The translations under genes and the position numbers were made by a program. A stretch of DNA of 64,000 nt from the NCBI RefSeq assembly GCF_040954835.1, contig NC_090698.1, positions 69,199,284 through 69,263,283 on the forward strand, written 5' to 3'. Shown piece after piece: positions 32,001-45,303 of this stretch. This DNA comes from Lepisosteus oculatus. Its lineage: Eukaryota; Chordata; Actinopteri; Semionotiformes; Lepisosteidae. The notes beneath the pieces were generated by a model. It saw only the letters and a program-made list of their open reading frames with translations. It was not told where the DNA came from and did no database searches. The stretch's first letter is position 1, and the number at the start of each line of letters is the position of its first letter.

Positions 32001-34695
32001 GAGCAGCTGGGGTTAAGGGCCTTGCTCAGGGGCCCAACGGAGTAGGATTGCTCTGCCGGCCGCAGGATACGAACCGGCAACCTTCCAGTCACAGGCGCAA
32101 ATCCTTTGCCACAGAGCCACTGCACCGCTTAGCTTTTTTGATTTCCGGACCCAATGGGGGGTTATAACATGGGCAACCATGTAAATTTAACTACCATTGT
32201 AAAAGTTTTCACTTTACAAGCACTTTCCAAAGAAGAAAATAAGCTGAAATAAACTACAAAGAATTACTGTGCTAAAATTCAGAAATGTATTTTTCATAGG
32301 GGTGAAGGAGTTCCTCTTGGGGATCTTTTGGACAGGAATTGTGAATTTCCAGAGGTCCCCGGATCCCCATTTGTGCAGACATGGATTCAAAGGGGACCTA
32401 CAGTTCAGCATTAACAATCCAAAGGCTATTTTTCGGAAGAATCACATACTGATGCTTAAATATCAATTTCTGGTTCACACTGTTCCTTGCATTGAATTTA
32501 GGAATTCTGTTTGGAAGCAGATTTCTCTCACACAGCTTTCCCTGGAGGTACTTCCAGAGGCTGAAATGTCCTAAGCAAAAAATAGCTCAAACCTTTTCCA
32601 AAAACAAGAATTGAGCTTAAATTCACCATATACAATTCATTTTAGCCAAAAGGCAGAGAAGCCAATAACAACTGAACTTACCTCTAACTCCGTGAGGCTT
32701 TGTGAGTATTTGGACACAGAGAAGCCGATGGGCAGGCCCACTTTTGCTGGACACCTGAACTTATCGCTGATCTTGAAAGGAACATCATCCAGATAACTGA
32801 GGGGTCCTGGAAGGCACAATCACCAGCAGGTCAGTGTCAAGACAGAAATAACTGCACTGGAGATTCGGGGACACTTTTGTTTAAATTGAAAAATGTTAAG
32901 TACTTTCAATAGGAAGTAGGGCCATGTGAATTTCCCCACATGCAAACAATTGAACATTGAACAATTCTGTTCAATGTCCAAGGCTTTTATCCATCACTGT
33001 ACATTTACTTTACTGACGATTAAGGGAAGACAGCAGGCCTTTGTAGATTTGTTCGGCCAGGGAACTGTGTAGACATGCAACCTGTTATCAAAGTGCAAGA
33101 CGGATGAGGCCAATCCTAAAAACATTCAGTTACAAGAATACCCAGCCTTTCTGAATCTTCAGTATGCGTGAACACAGGATGTCTAGGAATATCTACAGTT
33201 TTCTGTCTGCACACAGTAACTGCAGTTGATGCTTTAGGTGTGGACTAGCAGCTGGGTTAAGCTTGAGAAGCTAGGGTGACGCAGGGCTCAGATTTCCCGC
33301 ACCCCAGTAACCGCGGGTACCCCCTCGCATGCCCCCCCGCAGCGCGTCATGCTGCGATGTGGCTGCGAGCGTGGAACTGACAGACGAAGGTCGGCGAGAG
33401 CTGTCTGTGCCCTCTGGGCTGTCGCTGGCTGGGTGAGCACTGGGATGAGATGAGGCTCGGCCGGCTAGACTACCATCGGCAAAAGCAGCCCCTGTGAGCT
33501 CAAAGCATCCGCGGCCAAACCTGTGCCGGCCCTCCGTTCGATGCCGACTCAAGAGATGGTTTGACACTGCGAGTTTGCATGACTTCATCTCTCCCGTGAC
33601 AGTCTGAGGGCCACAGCAGTGAGCATGGTTTATTGATATGACGTTTCCTTAAAATGTGGGCATAGTAATGAAAAATCTATTTCTGTTTTTATGTAGTTAC
33701 GTTTTAAAGGAAGTTTTTTTTTTTATAGGAGAGTGGGATCCCTGTGTAGCACAGCGTCTACTATCTAAACCACTTTAAGAATCTGAAGTCAATGGTCCCA
33801 GAGCCAAGAAACATTAAAAGCTACTAACACCAACTAAAAACTACTAACATTAAAATCCCATTTGAATAAAACCAAATATGCTTTGTACCTTTTTTAAAAC
33901 TTATGAAATTCAGGTTTTCTACAAAGTAATATTAAAATAAAAATAATGCACACCAAACTTCCACTTCAGATTAAAAACTACTTTCAGCCTCCAAAAATAT
34001 TCCAATGACTACCATAAGAGTTTTAACTTTAGAGCAAACACTTGCCGATTACAAACTACAACCCACATAACAAACCACTCATTTCAAAACCAAAAAGAGA
34101 AATACTTCAGAACTTCACAGTTTCCAAAAGCTTTTGGTTTTTTTTTTTAAACAAATGTACCGAATTACAGTCTTGTCTGCCTGGATCCTGTGCTTATACT
34201 GACGCTCTAATTCCACTCTCTTATTCTGCTGGAGTCCAGAGCTGTGTGAGCGAATACATTGGCAGTGCTCGGTTACAACCACAGGGCATGGTGCCAGCGA
34301 GCTCCTCTACACGCCTCTGGGACACTCGGCAAAGGGGAAATCCTTATTCCTCCAAAGTACCATCTCCATGGAAGTGTTTAACACAAAACATCTATCACAG
34401 GAACGAGGACCACAGGATCCAAGCGCAAGCGAAGACAAAGCACCCCTTTGCGAAAACGGGTCTTACTGGGATCTTCCAAGCCTGATGGCCTTTCAGGACC
34501 AATGAGACAGGCAGCTCATCAATCAGATGGTCAGCCTTTCCTGATGAAGCAACTAGCTTCACGCAAGCTTGACACAAGGGTATTGGAAATAAGCTGGAGC
34601 ACGGCACAGAACGATACCCATATCAGCCCATGTCTGGAACCAGACGCAAACTCACCAGTATTGTGGAAATCTGATCCAGACTTCCTTGAAGCCAT
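26062..34695 (-). CDS. UBAP1: UBAP1, ubiquitin-associated protein 1 (ESCRT-I subunit), 6 coding exons
   Basis: UBAP1 is a subunit of an endosome-specific ESCRT-I complex and binds ubiquitinated cargo. Coding exons from the 5' end: 34695-34656, 32806-32682, 30697-29885, 29775-29593, 27973-27872, 26202-26062. Borders are AG/GT and phases agree, giving about 467 aa against 502 in human. The start is [14 protein letters not shown]. The N-terminal UMA domain (residues about 14-40) shows [14 protein letters not shown] and KVGLPIGFS. Then come [16 protein letters not shown] (about 56-71), the acidic [19 protein letters not shown] in the large exon, and [10 protein letters not shown]. The C-terminal overlapping UBA solenoid (SOUBA, about 340-467) shows [40 protein letters not shown] and [20 protein letters not shown]. 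The middle linker is Pro-rich and poorly conserved, as in other species. Acceptor TTTTTCAG at 34703 places a non-coding exon upstream. A sense-oriented SINE lies in the intron at 31852. Confidence 0.95.
26203..27871. other. UBAP1 last intron; holds the fullest foldback copy
   Basis: No additional exon is seen. The foldback element at 27062-27275 is described separately. The remainder is unremarkable. Confidence 0.5.
27062..27275. mobile_element. Foldback element, copy 2, both arms present
   Basis: Left arm: GGAACAAGTAAAGG, CCCGCTGAAAAGGGAAGAAA, and GGCTGTGGAGCCTTCTTCAG. Right arm: AGAAGGCTCTACAGTAGAAA, GTGTGTTTTCTTTCTTCCC, AGCAGGGAATAAACCTTTAC, then GCCTACGCATGCCGACGCGG. The arms are inverted copies separated by about 20-25 bp. 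This makes it one of the clearest cases of the hairpin structure in the window. It has no coding capacity. Confidence 0.8.
31852..32135 (-). repeat. tRNA-derived SINE, copy 3, in a UBAP1 intron, sense orientation
   Basis: This is the fullest copy of the family. On the minus strand it reads GCAGTGGCTCTGTGGCAAAG (A-box-like), CCGGTTCGTATCC (B-box-like), the GAGCAAGGCCCTTAACCCCA block, TCATGGAGAGCAAGCTGGGA, and a tail ending CCAATAAAGTGATCTTA. It lies in the UBAP1 intron between the exons at 30697 and 32682, in transcript sense. Confidence 0.9.
33265..33605. promoter_or_regulatory. Isolated CpG-rich patch inside a UBAP1 intron
   Basis: About 330 bp with many CpG pairs is set in AT-rich intron sequence. 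It contains one uninterrupted minus-strand frame of 105 codons (33588-33271) that begins [16 protein letters not shown] and turns Ser/Gly-rich. There is no match to UBAP1 and no family that I recognise. It could be an alternative promoter, an alternative exon, or inserted foreign sequence. Confidence 0.35.
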
Positions 34696-35263
34696 TTAGA
34701 CTCTGAAAAACAAAAACACAGTTCAGGACACGTCAATACAATTTGAGCAGATTTGTGTCACAAAAGTATGAAAACTGTTGGCCAACTGACCCTGTAGAAA
34801 TGTACAAAGGATGCTGACCAGACAAACAGTTTACAACGCTGACATAACGCTGGCCAGACAAAAACTTAACTGAAACATACAGAAAACAACTACATTGCCG
34901 TACTCACTTTTAGGGAAGCGTACATTTTCTGCAAAAAGTGAATGTGATCTACAAACCTAAACCCCTTTCTTGCCACAACAGTCACTCCATGAATTCTTTG
35001 AAATAATCGATATCCAGAATATCAAAGACTCTTTTTCATCAGCCTACAATATATAACAAGCGTTTCCAACAAGTGAATTTACAACATTAAAAAGTAGACA
35101 ATAGATTTGTTTTTCGTCATCTTTGCTCATTATACAGTTAATCTATCAAAACCTGGGATTTTCAAATGTCTGGGTTTCTTGAAAGGCACTATACAGGTTA
35201 CTTATCCTAGATAAGAGCTGCCACTATGCAGGAGATTCCACACCACAACTTGTTAGTTACAAC

Positions 35264-35325
35264 ATACTTTGAGTGGAGTGTCCAGAAAAGTGCTATATAA
35301 GTGTAAGCAATGATTATTATCAGAC
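35264..35325 (+). repeat. 5S-type SINE tail fragment
   Basis: Only the last 60 bases of the element remain: TTTGAGTGGAGTGTCCAGAA, AAGTGCTATATAAGTGTAAG, CAATGATTATTATC. They match the tail at 13090-13153. Confidence 0.75.
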
Positions 35326-38300
35326 CCCCCTTGTCAGCCTGAAGAATGTAGACTTATCAGATTTGTTTTAAAGGACAGTTGGGTAGGTATCAGTTAGGTA
35401 TCACTGCAAAGTAATGAAGTCTATGTGCAAACAGCACAACTGTTACAGCAGGGGACAGAGACCAGCACTGAATGAAACGAGAAAGGAGTGAGACAAAGGC
35501 CACCAGGAAGCACAGGATTTCCAGTTCTGCAGGTTTTGGTTCCTGCTGCTGAAGTTCATGATGACGGGCAAAATGCTCAGCCTGTATGGTAATGCACTGT
35601 ATCGCAGTCGCGGCTTATTTTCCATACGAATTTTAATAGACTGCTCGTGAACAACAGTTACAAGACACACTTCCCCTGCTGTCAGGAAAGCCTCAGCCTG
35701 CGAAAGCTGTGTCCTGATAAACACTGAGTACTTTCATCCTGCATCCTTGGAATGGGCAGTACAGAAAAGCACTTAACTTCCTTTTTTTTAATACTTTGTT
35801 AAAATAGCGTTCAGACACATAACATTTACTGTATCCCCAGCACCTTTCTTAGTTTTGTCTTACCAAACCCGAGATCCTACTGTACATCCAATTTAACCAT
35901 CTTTTTCCTAACATTAGCTTTTCTCCAAAACAGATGTCTAATTCACCGGGACCTCGCACACTCAAGCTTTCCTCCACCTTGAGCAATCTGGCCCTTCCCT
36001 TCCAGAGAGACATGAACCTGTGAACTGCCCCTGGTGTGCACTTATACCTAGAAAACAGATTTCGGGTTCTCCACTTTCCGGCTCTCGCTGGCCAACTGTC
36101 AATGTAACAATTCCCCTAACAAATGTTTCTGCACCTCCCCATCCCACTTCTTTGATCGTAAGATATTTAAAAGCCAATGACCTCCTGAATATTTATTTCA
36201 CAATCTTTCGGGCGTTTTGGACAGCGGAGCAGTGTGCTGGTTAAGGCAGCTCCAGAGTTGATACACTGCCCTAGAACACCAGTGCAGGCTGTAGAGAGGC
36301 CAGGGATTCTGTTTTACTCACTGCCTTAATCTGAACTCAAATCCACACCTAACTGTACTGCAAACAAGCAAGACCCCACAGCAATAACAATCAGTCCACA
36401 TGGGTTCACAGGAGTGGAATTCAAACTTTGGCCTGTACTTCATATGGTGACATAAGCACCACTCAATCAATTCAGATGTTCCCTACAGCCTGGAAAAGCT
36501 CCAAATCTGAACGCAAGACAAATTTACAGGAATTGTTCAGTTTCACCTCAGCAAAGTACAAAAAGGTAGAGCATGTCAACACTGTTTTAGAGGAAAAATG
36601 GCCATTTAAACAATCTAGATGCTGCATACTTCACAGAACAAAACTGCAGATCTAATACTGCATGTTAGACAACATGGACCTTTTTTATGATGCTTTCAGG
36701 GTAAGCACCATATCTATGAACAAAAGGCAAGTGCGGGGAAAAAAAAACCCACCCACAGGGTTATTTCATCCACACTTCACACACAAACAGAATCTCAGAT
36801 TAAACTGCCTTTTGCTGAAGAGAGATTGCTCTTCAGTTCTGGCAAACCATTCAGCACTGCTCAGGTCCACCTCCAGTCCTCACTAGGAAGCTCAGCTGCC
36901 GGGCAGTGGTGCATTACCCCAACCGGCTAAGGGATCCATTGGCGAAACACTGCGGATAATGACTCCAGCCAGTCATGAAGTGTGAGAGGACTTCCCCGTG
37001 CGCACCTGAGGACTGGACATCCTGCTCCCCACATCCCAGCCCACACAGCCGCTCACTCACAGCGACACACAGACGCGAATGCGGTTCCCAGCCCAGTACA
37101 GGAAGTGGGATCTGCGGGCACCTGAGCTTGGCACCAGACTAATCGGGCCACTGTACTCACGATGCCGACTGCCAGTCTAGACAGGTGGTCCATTCTGCAT
37201 TCCCTTCGCAAAAGACCGCAGTCACATGAATTCCCCCGCAACTCCTTCCTACCCCCAGCACCCTGCATGCCACCAGCTGCCAGTCCTCATTCACCTCTGG
37301 GAAACCTGTTTCAGCTAGCACCTCCTGGGGGGGAGCTCCAACGACAACTGAGCACTTGAAGCTATTCAGACACCAGCATCCTCCTCACACAACCCCAGAC
37401 ACCCCAGGAGGCAGAAGGGAAACAAGAGGGGAGCCATAAAAACAGCAAAAGCCCAAAACCTGGAACTTACTTGCAAGCAGATCCATACGCAGCACACCTC
37501 TGCGACAACCGAAAAAGCCCTACTTCCAATGTCCCAGAAAACGTCATAGGAGCTGTTTATGCAAGGGACATATGCCACGTGTTAATCACAATCACAAAAG
37601 AAATAAGGTATCAGGTAGAAATGTATCAGGATGCAAGAAAAGTTGTTGTTTTTTTCTGAAAAGCTGCCTTGAAAATCAATTTTGCATTTGATTTCTTCAT
37701 CAAAGGTTTCCAAATCTTGGTCCTAGAGGATAACTCTCCGTAGGCTTTCAAGATCTGTTTAACACGGCACCTGAAGAGCGCAACACAAGAGCCCTCCAGC
37801 CATCCAGGACTGGACACCCCTGTCTAGCATCAAACCAAAGAAGGAACTTTGGGTCATAAACTTGGCACATATAGAGTGACAGAGTGAGGATGGCTTTTCA
37901 GGGAACTCAAATGCTCCCGTTTTTCTATCTTAATCTGAGGCAATTGAGAAATGTGCTCTTCCAAATGATTCAACATCAACAGCAATGAGCACACACACAC
38001 AGAATGTTTTCTCAATATGATTTATATTAAGGAAATACACACTTTTATAATTCTAAAGAAATAAAAAAAAAGCGGGCGAGAAAGATTCAAATCTTTTTAA
38101 ATGAAACTGCAGCGCCGTGTCGCTTGGCTTTTGCGTCACAAGACTGTATGCATGTTGGTAGCTGAAGAGGTAGGAACACAGACATTTCTTATTTTAGTGC
38201 GTAAATTTGTTGCACTTTCATTTTTCCCCCACAGTTACTAACGATTTTCCAGATAGAACAGGTTCAAGATTGGATCTACCAATCATTATTTACTCTTCCT

Positions 38301-39359
38301 GTGCACTTGAGTTTATTGTGATCATAGCCATGAGCTCAAAGTCCCTTTACAATGAATGCCCATTATTCTGAAACATACTTGGGTCCAGAATCTAATTGGC
38401 AGTATACTACTGACAACATGTAACTAACGTGAAAAGTCATTAAAAAGATTAATTTAGCTTCCTTACATTACATTTTATGTCTACATGGTATGGAGAGTTA
38501 TGAAGGAGACAAAGGAGACACTGTAACTCTAAGTACAGTTGCAATAGTGCAATACTAAGAACCCCAAAACAGGTATGTTAGCCCTATTCCAGTAGGCCCC
38601 ATCAAACCCTCTAGGGAGGCTGAATCTCTGAAGAATCACCACTTGAAGCCCAGAGTGTGGCCACAACTAACCATAAGAGGAAGAAAGGTACAAAGCATTA
38701 AGAGGCCATCTGGACTAGCATGTTCCTCCATCACCTGTCCTGCCTATTGTTGATAAGATGTAACATCATTAAGACTAAGGCCATACAGTGACTTTGATGA
38801 ATCATTCATTTGTATCCAAAAATAACACAATACTGAAGGTGCTATACATTTAACAAGTGTGCCTTAAGATGAAAAACTGGAACAAGTACAGAACACTAAC
38901 GGGACATTACTCAAAGAAAATATAGTGCAGAGCTGTATTAACTATACATCAGCTGTTTGTTAATTTGATCATGTGGGTTGGTTTTAGCCCTGTAATAAAA
39001 GGAGGACTGTGGCTCTGCCAGACAGCAGCTCCAAGGACTGCACGAGAGACCGAGGAGCCAAACCCGCTGTTTGGTCAGCGCTACTTCAAAAAAAGGTTGC
39101 CTGTTCTCAAGTACCAGTCTACTTAATGATACCGGGCATCAAAAACAAATTCTCTCCATCTAAGCATGTATGTTTTTAGAAGAGTTAAATTGATTTTTGA
39201 TGTGTGAAATGTCTTTGGTGTCATTTTTCACCATTGATCTGCTGACGATCTGCTGTCGTATAAACCCTGCATCCCCTCATTAGTGAAGACTGGACACAGC
39301 TGATGAGGTGCTCTGGTACCGAATGTCAAAACTGGTGAAACTCAAGACAGAAAAACAAA

Positions 39360-39930
39360 TAATGGAACCGATATGCTCCACAAAGAACAATGCCTGTGTG
39401 TCATCTCCGTATCGGAAGCTGGATTAAGTCATGACACCGCTGCTGGACATCTGGGGCTTCCCAACCATCAGTTTCTATCCGAGTACAAAAACAGGCTGGA
39501 AATGACAGGCCGGGATCTAACGAACAATGAGTCACAACACTCCGGCGAGATCGACGGATTATCCCGATTCTTTTTCACATTCCCAGATCCGCTGCATCAG
39601 AAACACCAGGTCACAAATGTTCACTGACTGATCCTACACTCATCCTGTCCCTGGACCCCAGCAGCAACCGCTGCTGTGGGTTCATCCTGATGTGACAACA
39701 CATCCTCATACTCGTGGGACAATGGATTCCTTGTCAGATGAGAGCTTGGCTGTTTTTCCACGGATGCCCAACTATGCACAGCTATGACTCGAGCCCCACT
39801 GAAATTCCTCTGGGATGAGCTGGGACAGTATGCAGAGACTAGGCAGGGGCTGGCAGCCTAGGGGATGTGTGCCATTACTGGCAATGCAAAGGGAGTTCTA
39901 ACAATACTTGCAATGAATGTACTGTAGCAT
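39360..39930 (+). pseudogene. Possible decayed DNA transposon (Tc1-like) remnant
   Basis: A plus-strand frame at 39373-39627 reads VSEAGLSHDTAAGHLGLP, reminiscent of the helix-turn-helix opening of Tc1-type transposases. Near 39795-39830 a broken frame reads LKFLWDELGQYAETRQGLAA, reminiscent of the IEHLWDELGRR end block of the same family. The middle of the protein and the inverted ends are not recognised. It is clearly dead if the assignment is right. Confidence 0.3.
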
Positions 39931-40524
39931 ATGCAATAAAAGTCTAATAAGCAGCAAGGAAATTAAGCTAAAAAATTTAAAACTATGCCTGACTGTTCTG
40001 TAAATCCCTACAACATGCTACCCCTTGTAAGTGAAGAAAAAAAACAATTAATTCCTATTTTACACATTACTTTTTAGTAATAGGTCTAGCCTATTGTTTT
40101 CATAGGAAAGCATGCAATCAGTATCGCTGATCATATTTTTCAAAATCAGAAACCCTATTTCTTTTCTCTTTTGAAAGAGTAGGGCTGCTAATCTTAATGC
40201 CCTGGCTAAATTCCACTTTGTGCAACCTCATCTTCCCGATATTCCTTCTTAATTCAACTAGTGAAGCAAATTCTCACACGATCAACTATGTACAGTAGTG
40301 GGACCATGAATATTGCCATAGAAATCCAAAGAATTCTTTACCATCACATGACACTTTAAGACAGAACCAATTATAAAAATGACTTATTTAGGTTTTCCTA
40401 TAAAATTAATATTAAGGTCAGTATTTTCAGACATTAATCCACATCCCTATCGCAGAGGTCTCCTTTAAAAGACATCTTAAAACTCAGTGAAGTTCCCGAT
40501 TTCATCAGGCGCAACCTTAGATAA

Positions 40525-40640
40525 AGCAGTTGAAGTGGGGAGCTGTGTCAGCATGCGCAGGCTGCAAAGGAACAACTAAAGGTTTATTCCCTGCTGAAAA
40601 GAGAAAACAAAACGTTTCAACTGTGGAGCCTTCTTCAGTT
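40525..40640. mobile_element. Foldback element, copy 3 (left arm)
   Basis: The order of blocks is GGGGAGCTGTGTCAGCATGC, GCAGGCTGCAAAGGAACAAC, TAAAGGTTTATTCCCTGCTG, then AAAAGAGAAAACAAAACGTT and ACTGTGGAGCCTTCTTCAG. This extends the arm about 45 bases outward of the copy 2 start. The opposite arm is missing. Confidence 0.75.
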
Positions 40641-41204
40641 ATGCAAGATGGAGTATTCTGCTGAATGTAAAACAGCTGAATAACAGTAAGGATTTAGTCA
40701 CTAAAGGGGACTTTTTCTGGGAAAAGCTTTAGACTAGTGCTAATTAAGATGACAGCATTTAAACTAAAGAACAGCTGTCCACATCTGAGTTACTAGTGCT
40801 GAGCAATTGAGGTGATTGATCCTTATGCCATGAGAATAAGCAAGCATTACATTTTCATTAAATCCATATTCCTTAACTAATAACAGCAAAAGCTCTCAAA
40901 AAAGTGTTGAAAACCTCAAGCATTTACTGAAAAAAACAAAAAAGCTCCAAATGTTTTTGCACTCCTCTGAAATGTGAATATTCTAACAATTGTTTCTCAA
41001 AGCTCTAATGCACTCTATAACTATCACAGCAAAACTACAAGACTTCACAATGCCTTCCACATCGTAGAGTATGGCTACAAATATTCATAGCAGTGATCAT
41101 GGCTTCCCTAAGGAAATCAAGTCACTAGTTAGCACGAGGTCTCTTTCAATAACATTAGTACCGCATATTTAAGTACAATTAAACATACTTTAACAGAGGT
41201 TTGA

Positions 41205-41365
41205 GTGAGAAGCTGTCAGCATGCAGGCTACAAAGAAACAAACAGAGGTTAATTCCATTCTGAAAAAATACTTCACATCTGAAGAAGGATACTCGGTTGA
41301 AACATGTTTCTTTTTATTCTTTCTACATTTCAGTGTGGAATAATCCTCTGTTCCTAAGTATACCA
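41205..41365. mobile_element. Foldback element, copy 4 (diverged, both arms)
   Basis: Left arm: GAGAAGCTGTCAGCATGCAG, GCTACAAAGAAACAAACAGA, GGTTAATTCCATTCTGAAAA. Right arm: CTGAAGAAGGATACTCGGTT, GAAACATGTTTCTTTTTATT, TTTCAGTGTGGAATAATCCT. It is older than copies 2 and 6, judged by mismatches between the arms. Confidence 0.65.
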
Positions 41366-44095
41366 TATAAGACAACTGGTAAGAGTTACGAAACAGAAGA
41401 AATACATTGATGCCAGTAGCCAAAAGCCTGGAGACTATGTTTGACAGATTCAATCACTTTCTCAGCAGGACACCTGACCTTTTGTGGGTTTTTTTCCCCA
41501 CACACAAATCACAACCAGAGTCCCATATTTTGGTGTTCGAGAGTAAAGGTTAAGCAATTTTTATAGTTCCTTTTAAAGCCTGAAAAAATGGTAATGCTTT
41601 AGATGCCGAGTTGTAAACTTAATCAGAATCTAAATATTTAGAAATGGTTGTACAAACTGAGCGATTCTATCTCTGCTGTGGATTACTTGGACACTAGCAA
41701 CAAAACTCTGACTACAGTCCGAACCACACCCCTAACCACTCGATATACAGACTTTTTTAGAAATGTTAATAACATGGCAGCAGACTGTTTATAGCTTAAC
41801 ATTCTTAACCTGTAGTGTTTAATAATAAAAAATATGATTAAATTGAACTATTCAAGGTTAACCAAACATGGATTATTAGATAATTAGGAAAAGAACTGTG
41901 GATGGAATAAAAACTAGACAGTCCGGTAGAACCCCATTCGTGGTAATAAATTGGCTGGACTGGGACTATAAAAACCTCTGTAGAACTGTTGCAATTCAGG
42001 GCACGGTGGGAAATACACCTTGTGTGTCCCCTTCAGCGTTCTCCAGAAGTGGCCATGGTCATTACAATGAAACTCATCTCTAACCTTCACTGGACTGCGC
42101 TGTGACTCCATGCATCCCTACGTAATAGATCACTTCTCATTCACATTCTTAATTCCAATGTGGGTAGATGGAATCAGGGATTAGAGATGTCAGATTTTTT
42201 TTTATTACCATTCCTGGATGGATTTAGAACCCAAATGAAATGGTTGTTCTAAAACAACCTGTCATTCTAAACATGATATTTCTGCAATATCTGAAACAAT
42301 TGTCTGAAACTGAAAGTGTTCTGGTGGAATGAGACACACACACACTACAGTTCTTACAGTAATAGTTCTGATGCAGCTGTTTTCCAATCATTAATCGTTT
42401 CAAGTAAGCACTTCCCAGATGCAATGCCCTTCAGAGCTACAAAAAATAATAAACGTTTGCAGTCATAACCTTTTTGCATTTCATATAATCTGCGATTTCT
42501 AACCATAAGGACAGGAATTCTAGACCTGTTATGACATTGTGTTTCTTGCCCAGACAGGGAGCTACAACAGTTTTAGCATCACAGTTAAAATGGAATCTTG
42601 CTCACAATACAAGTTAATCCTTTATAGCCTATGTATTATTATTTGACCAGCGGCTTAATATGTAACAAATGAGTTACTGAGGCTTAACCACACATTTAAA
42701 TTTTGAACATGTACGCACAGGTATTATTGTCATTACCAATTTAGTTGAAATTAATTGCAGAATCTCCAAACAGACATATGTGATTGGTTTATATTTAAGA
42801 ACCAAAAAATACCACATTTTGTCAAATAAATTGAGAATTGTTGTGCATAAAATGCAAAGCCCATTCGCATTACTGCTGGAACACAAAGGTCCCCCAAATC
42901 AAAAATTCACCTTCTGGCAAAATATAATCTACAACCTGATACAATATACAGTACTAGCTAGTTGTTCTGTGATGAAATTCTAACATGTAATTAGATTATA
43001 ATTAGAAAACATCCAAACCTAAGAGCAAAGATAACACCATGTCACAATGAGGACGTAACTGGCTTCACTGTGTACAACCTAAATTCACATTTTCATTTTT
43101 TTTTATGAGCACATTAACAACCAAATTTTTCATCACTTCAAAAGGCAGTGAAAGGATGAACAAACAAGCCAGAACATGACATAAAAATGAATGATTGTAG
43201 GACAAACCTCCACCTAAAATCTGTAACCAGAGGTGCACTATTCAAGTTTTCCCAAAGGTCTCTGGGTTTCTGTTCCACCTCACATCTTAATTAACCAACA
43301 TAATATACTTATTTGGACCAATGTAACAGAGTGACTAGGTCTACAGTTGTAGATGACTGCTACAGAGACTTGCACAATCCGACGGGACTTCTTCACACAA
43401 GAGTGAGAGTTCTGCACTACTGATGTGCCCAAATAAGCCAGAAGGCTGTGAAAGCTCTCTCGGTGTTCAATTTCACAAGGGTTTCTTATCCCAATTATCC
43501 CTAAAAGATACATTTGTGCATCAGTGAAAAGGGTTTAATCTCTAACTTTGCGATTTATTGATCGAAAAAGACTGAAGAATAAAGATCAAAACTAGTTGCT
43601 CTTCCCCTCAGATATCTCCCAAAAAAAAAACCCACACCAAATGCCCAACTTCCTCAGAACCATCGCACTCGTTTCAGGTCGGTGACTCCCCTGCAGATAA
43701 AGAGGCAGTGTTCAGAAGCTGAAGTGAAACACTTCGTTAGACCATAAAGGACTTGTCTTTAGCTCTTTGCACATTATCCAGGCTGCACTTTAAAAACAAA
43801 GTCCGCATTATTTTAAAAAGGTCAGTGGGTTTCTTTTTAAACCAACTGACTCCACGACGTGGCGTGACATGCACTGCCACGCTCACAAGTCTGTGTTCAG
43901 ACCGAGCTGGACAAGAACAGAACAGCACCTGTGTACAGAAGCCCGTGAGAGTGTGAACCACTGGAGCCAAACCACAGGACTGAGCCTTGAACACGTGTGC
44001 TTGGATGTAATTCATGGCCCTCGGCCTCGCTTGTTTCTCCAAATTACTCTCTCTTACTCACCCTCACACAGAAACCACAGAAAGCTAAAGTTGAG

Positions 44096-44180
44096 GTAAG
44101 AGATCACTTTATTAGCCTTACACAATTTCTTGCATTAGGAATTCGCCTTTTTGCATACCCCAGCTTGCTCACCATGAGAC
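44096..44180 (-). repeat. tRNA-derived SINE, copy 4 (3' part), sense orientation in UBAP1 intron 1
   Basis: Only the 3' part is present. The minus strand reads TCATGGTGAGCAAGCTGGGG and TTCCTAATGCAAGAAATTGT, ending with AATAAAGTGATCTC. The tRNA-like head is missing. Confidence 0.8.
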
Positions 44181-45303
44181 ACGTGTTTGCTTTATCCATA
44201 TACAGCGAGACATACAGAACACACGCAGAACACAATGTATTACATTATTAAAAAAAAAGAGGCAAAAAATGTTAGTTTTTAACTGACTTCTGTCAAGACA
44301 GTTGGGAAATTCCATTTCTGCACCCCGGTATAGAGAAGTGACTACACAGCTGTCAGCCAGGGTGAAACCTGCCCCGAAGTTGCAACAAACAAAAATAAAA
44401 ACTGACAAAAAGCTTCGGAGCAGCACAGCTCTGCGAACTGCAATTGAAACTACTGTCAGTGGTTCGCTTTTGGTTGATAAGCGATAACCACTTTATACCA
44501 ATTACTCAGCGAACACATTCTGACTGCTGAAAGGGGGTTACACACAGCGTGTCATAACACTGCAGAAGTCAACAAGTCGTGATTGACTTGTCACTGTGCT
44601 CCGTGGCATTTCATGTAACGCTGCGTCTACAACTCGCTTTCCCTGCCAGGAACACACCGGTCACTGAAACCCCCGGTAAATCGACCTGTTGAAACATTTC
44701 AGTTCCTCCTGCTGTGATGACCAATCACTGCTACAATCCCCTACAGACAGTTCTTGGCAATACCTCTGGACATCACATCTATTGTATCAATCAAGCTTAC
44801 AATCCAGTTGACGCGAGCCTGCAAAGCACAACACAATCTTAAGGGTATACCGTGACATCGGACATCACGTAAAGAAAGATTAGTCTTATTTAAATCAAAA
44901 GCAGTTCAAACAACCCGTGACGAATTCGTATGAGCTACGCATTGCTCCCGAAACGCCCGAAAGGGAAATAACTTCAACAGCTTAAGAAGTGGCCTTTTAC
45001 AGCTTCGAGACACGGGGCCGTTCCAGCCAAAACAACTCGTAAATACCTATGACAGCGGCACTGACATATCCTGTAGAATTACACCGGGCAACCGACACCC
45101 CACCTCTCGGTTTCAAAAATAAAAATAACAGTTCAATCTTTGTATTCACGGTTCCGGGGCCTGCTGTATCCCACAACCAGCAGTCTGTAGTTTATGTAAC
45201 GGGCACACAAACTGCGAGAAGCCCAGTTCCAAACGCGTATGTACCACTGCAAACCCGCCGTTCCCTTTCACTTCAACACTTCGCCTGGGTACCGCCACCT
45301 CAC

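Larger units (their letters stand above)
34703..45303 (-). other. UBAP1: UBAP1 first intron (long, with repeat debris)
   Basis: The interval is inferred from the acceptor before the first coding exon (plus-strand CTGAAAAAC at 34703) and the candidate donor ACAG then GTGAGG at 45303 in the upstream CpG island. It contains a 5S-type SINE tail (35264), two foldback copies (40525, 41205), a possible Tc1-like remnant (39360-39930) and a truncated tRNA SINE (44096). I see no conserved coding exon. The remaining sequence is AT-rich and unremarkable. Confidence 0.55.

Noticed and set aside
36220..36440. SINE with a tRNA-like head
   Set aside because: Only one A-box-like word (GTGTGCTGGTTAAGGC) was seen, with no B-box and no matching copy elsewhere in the window.
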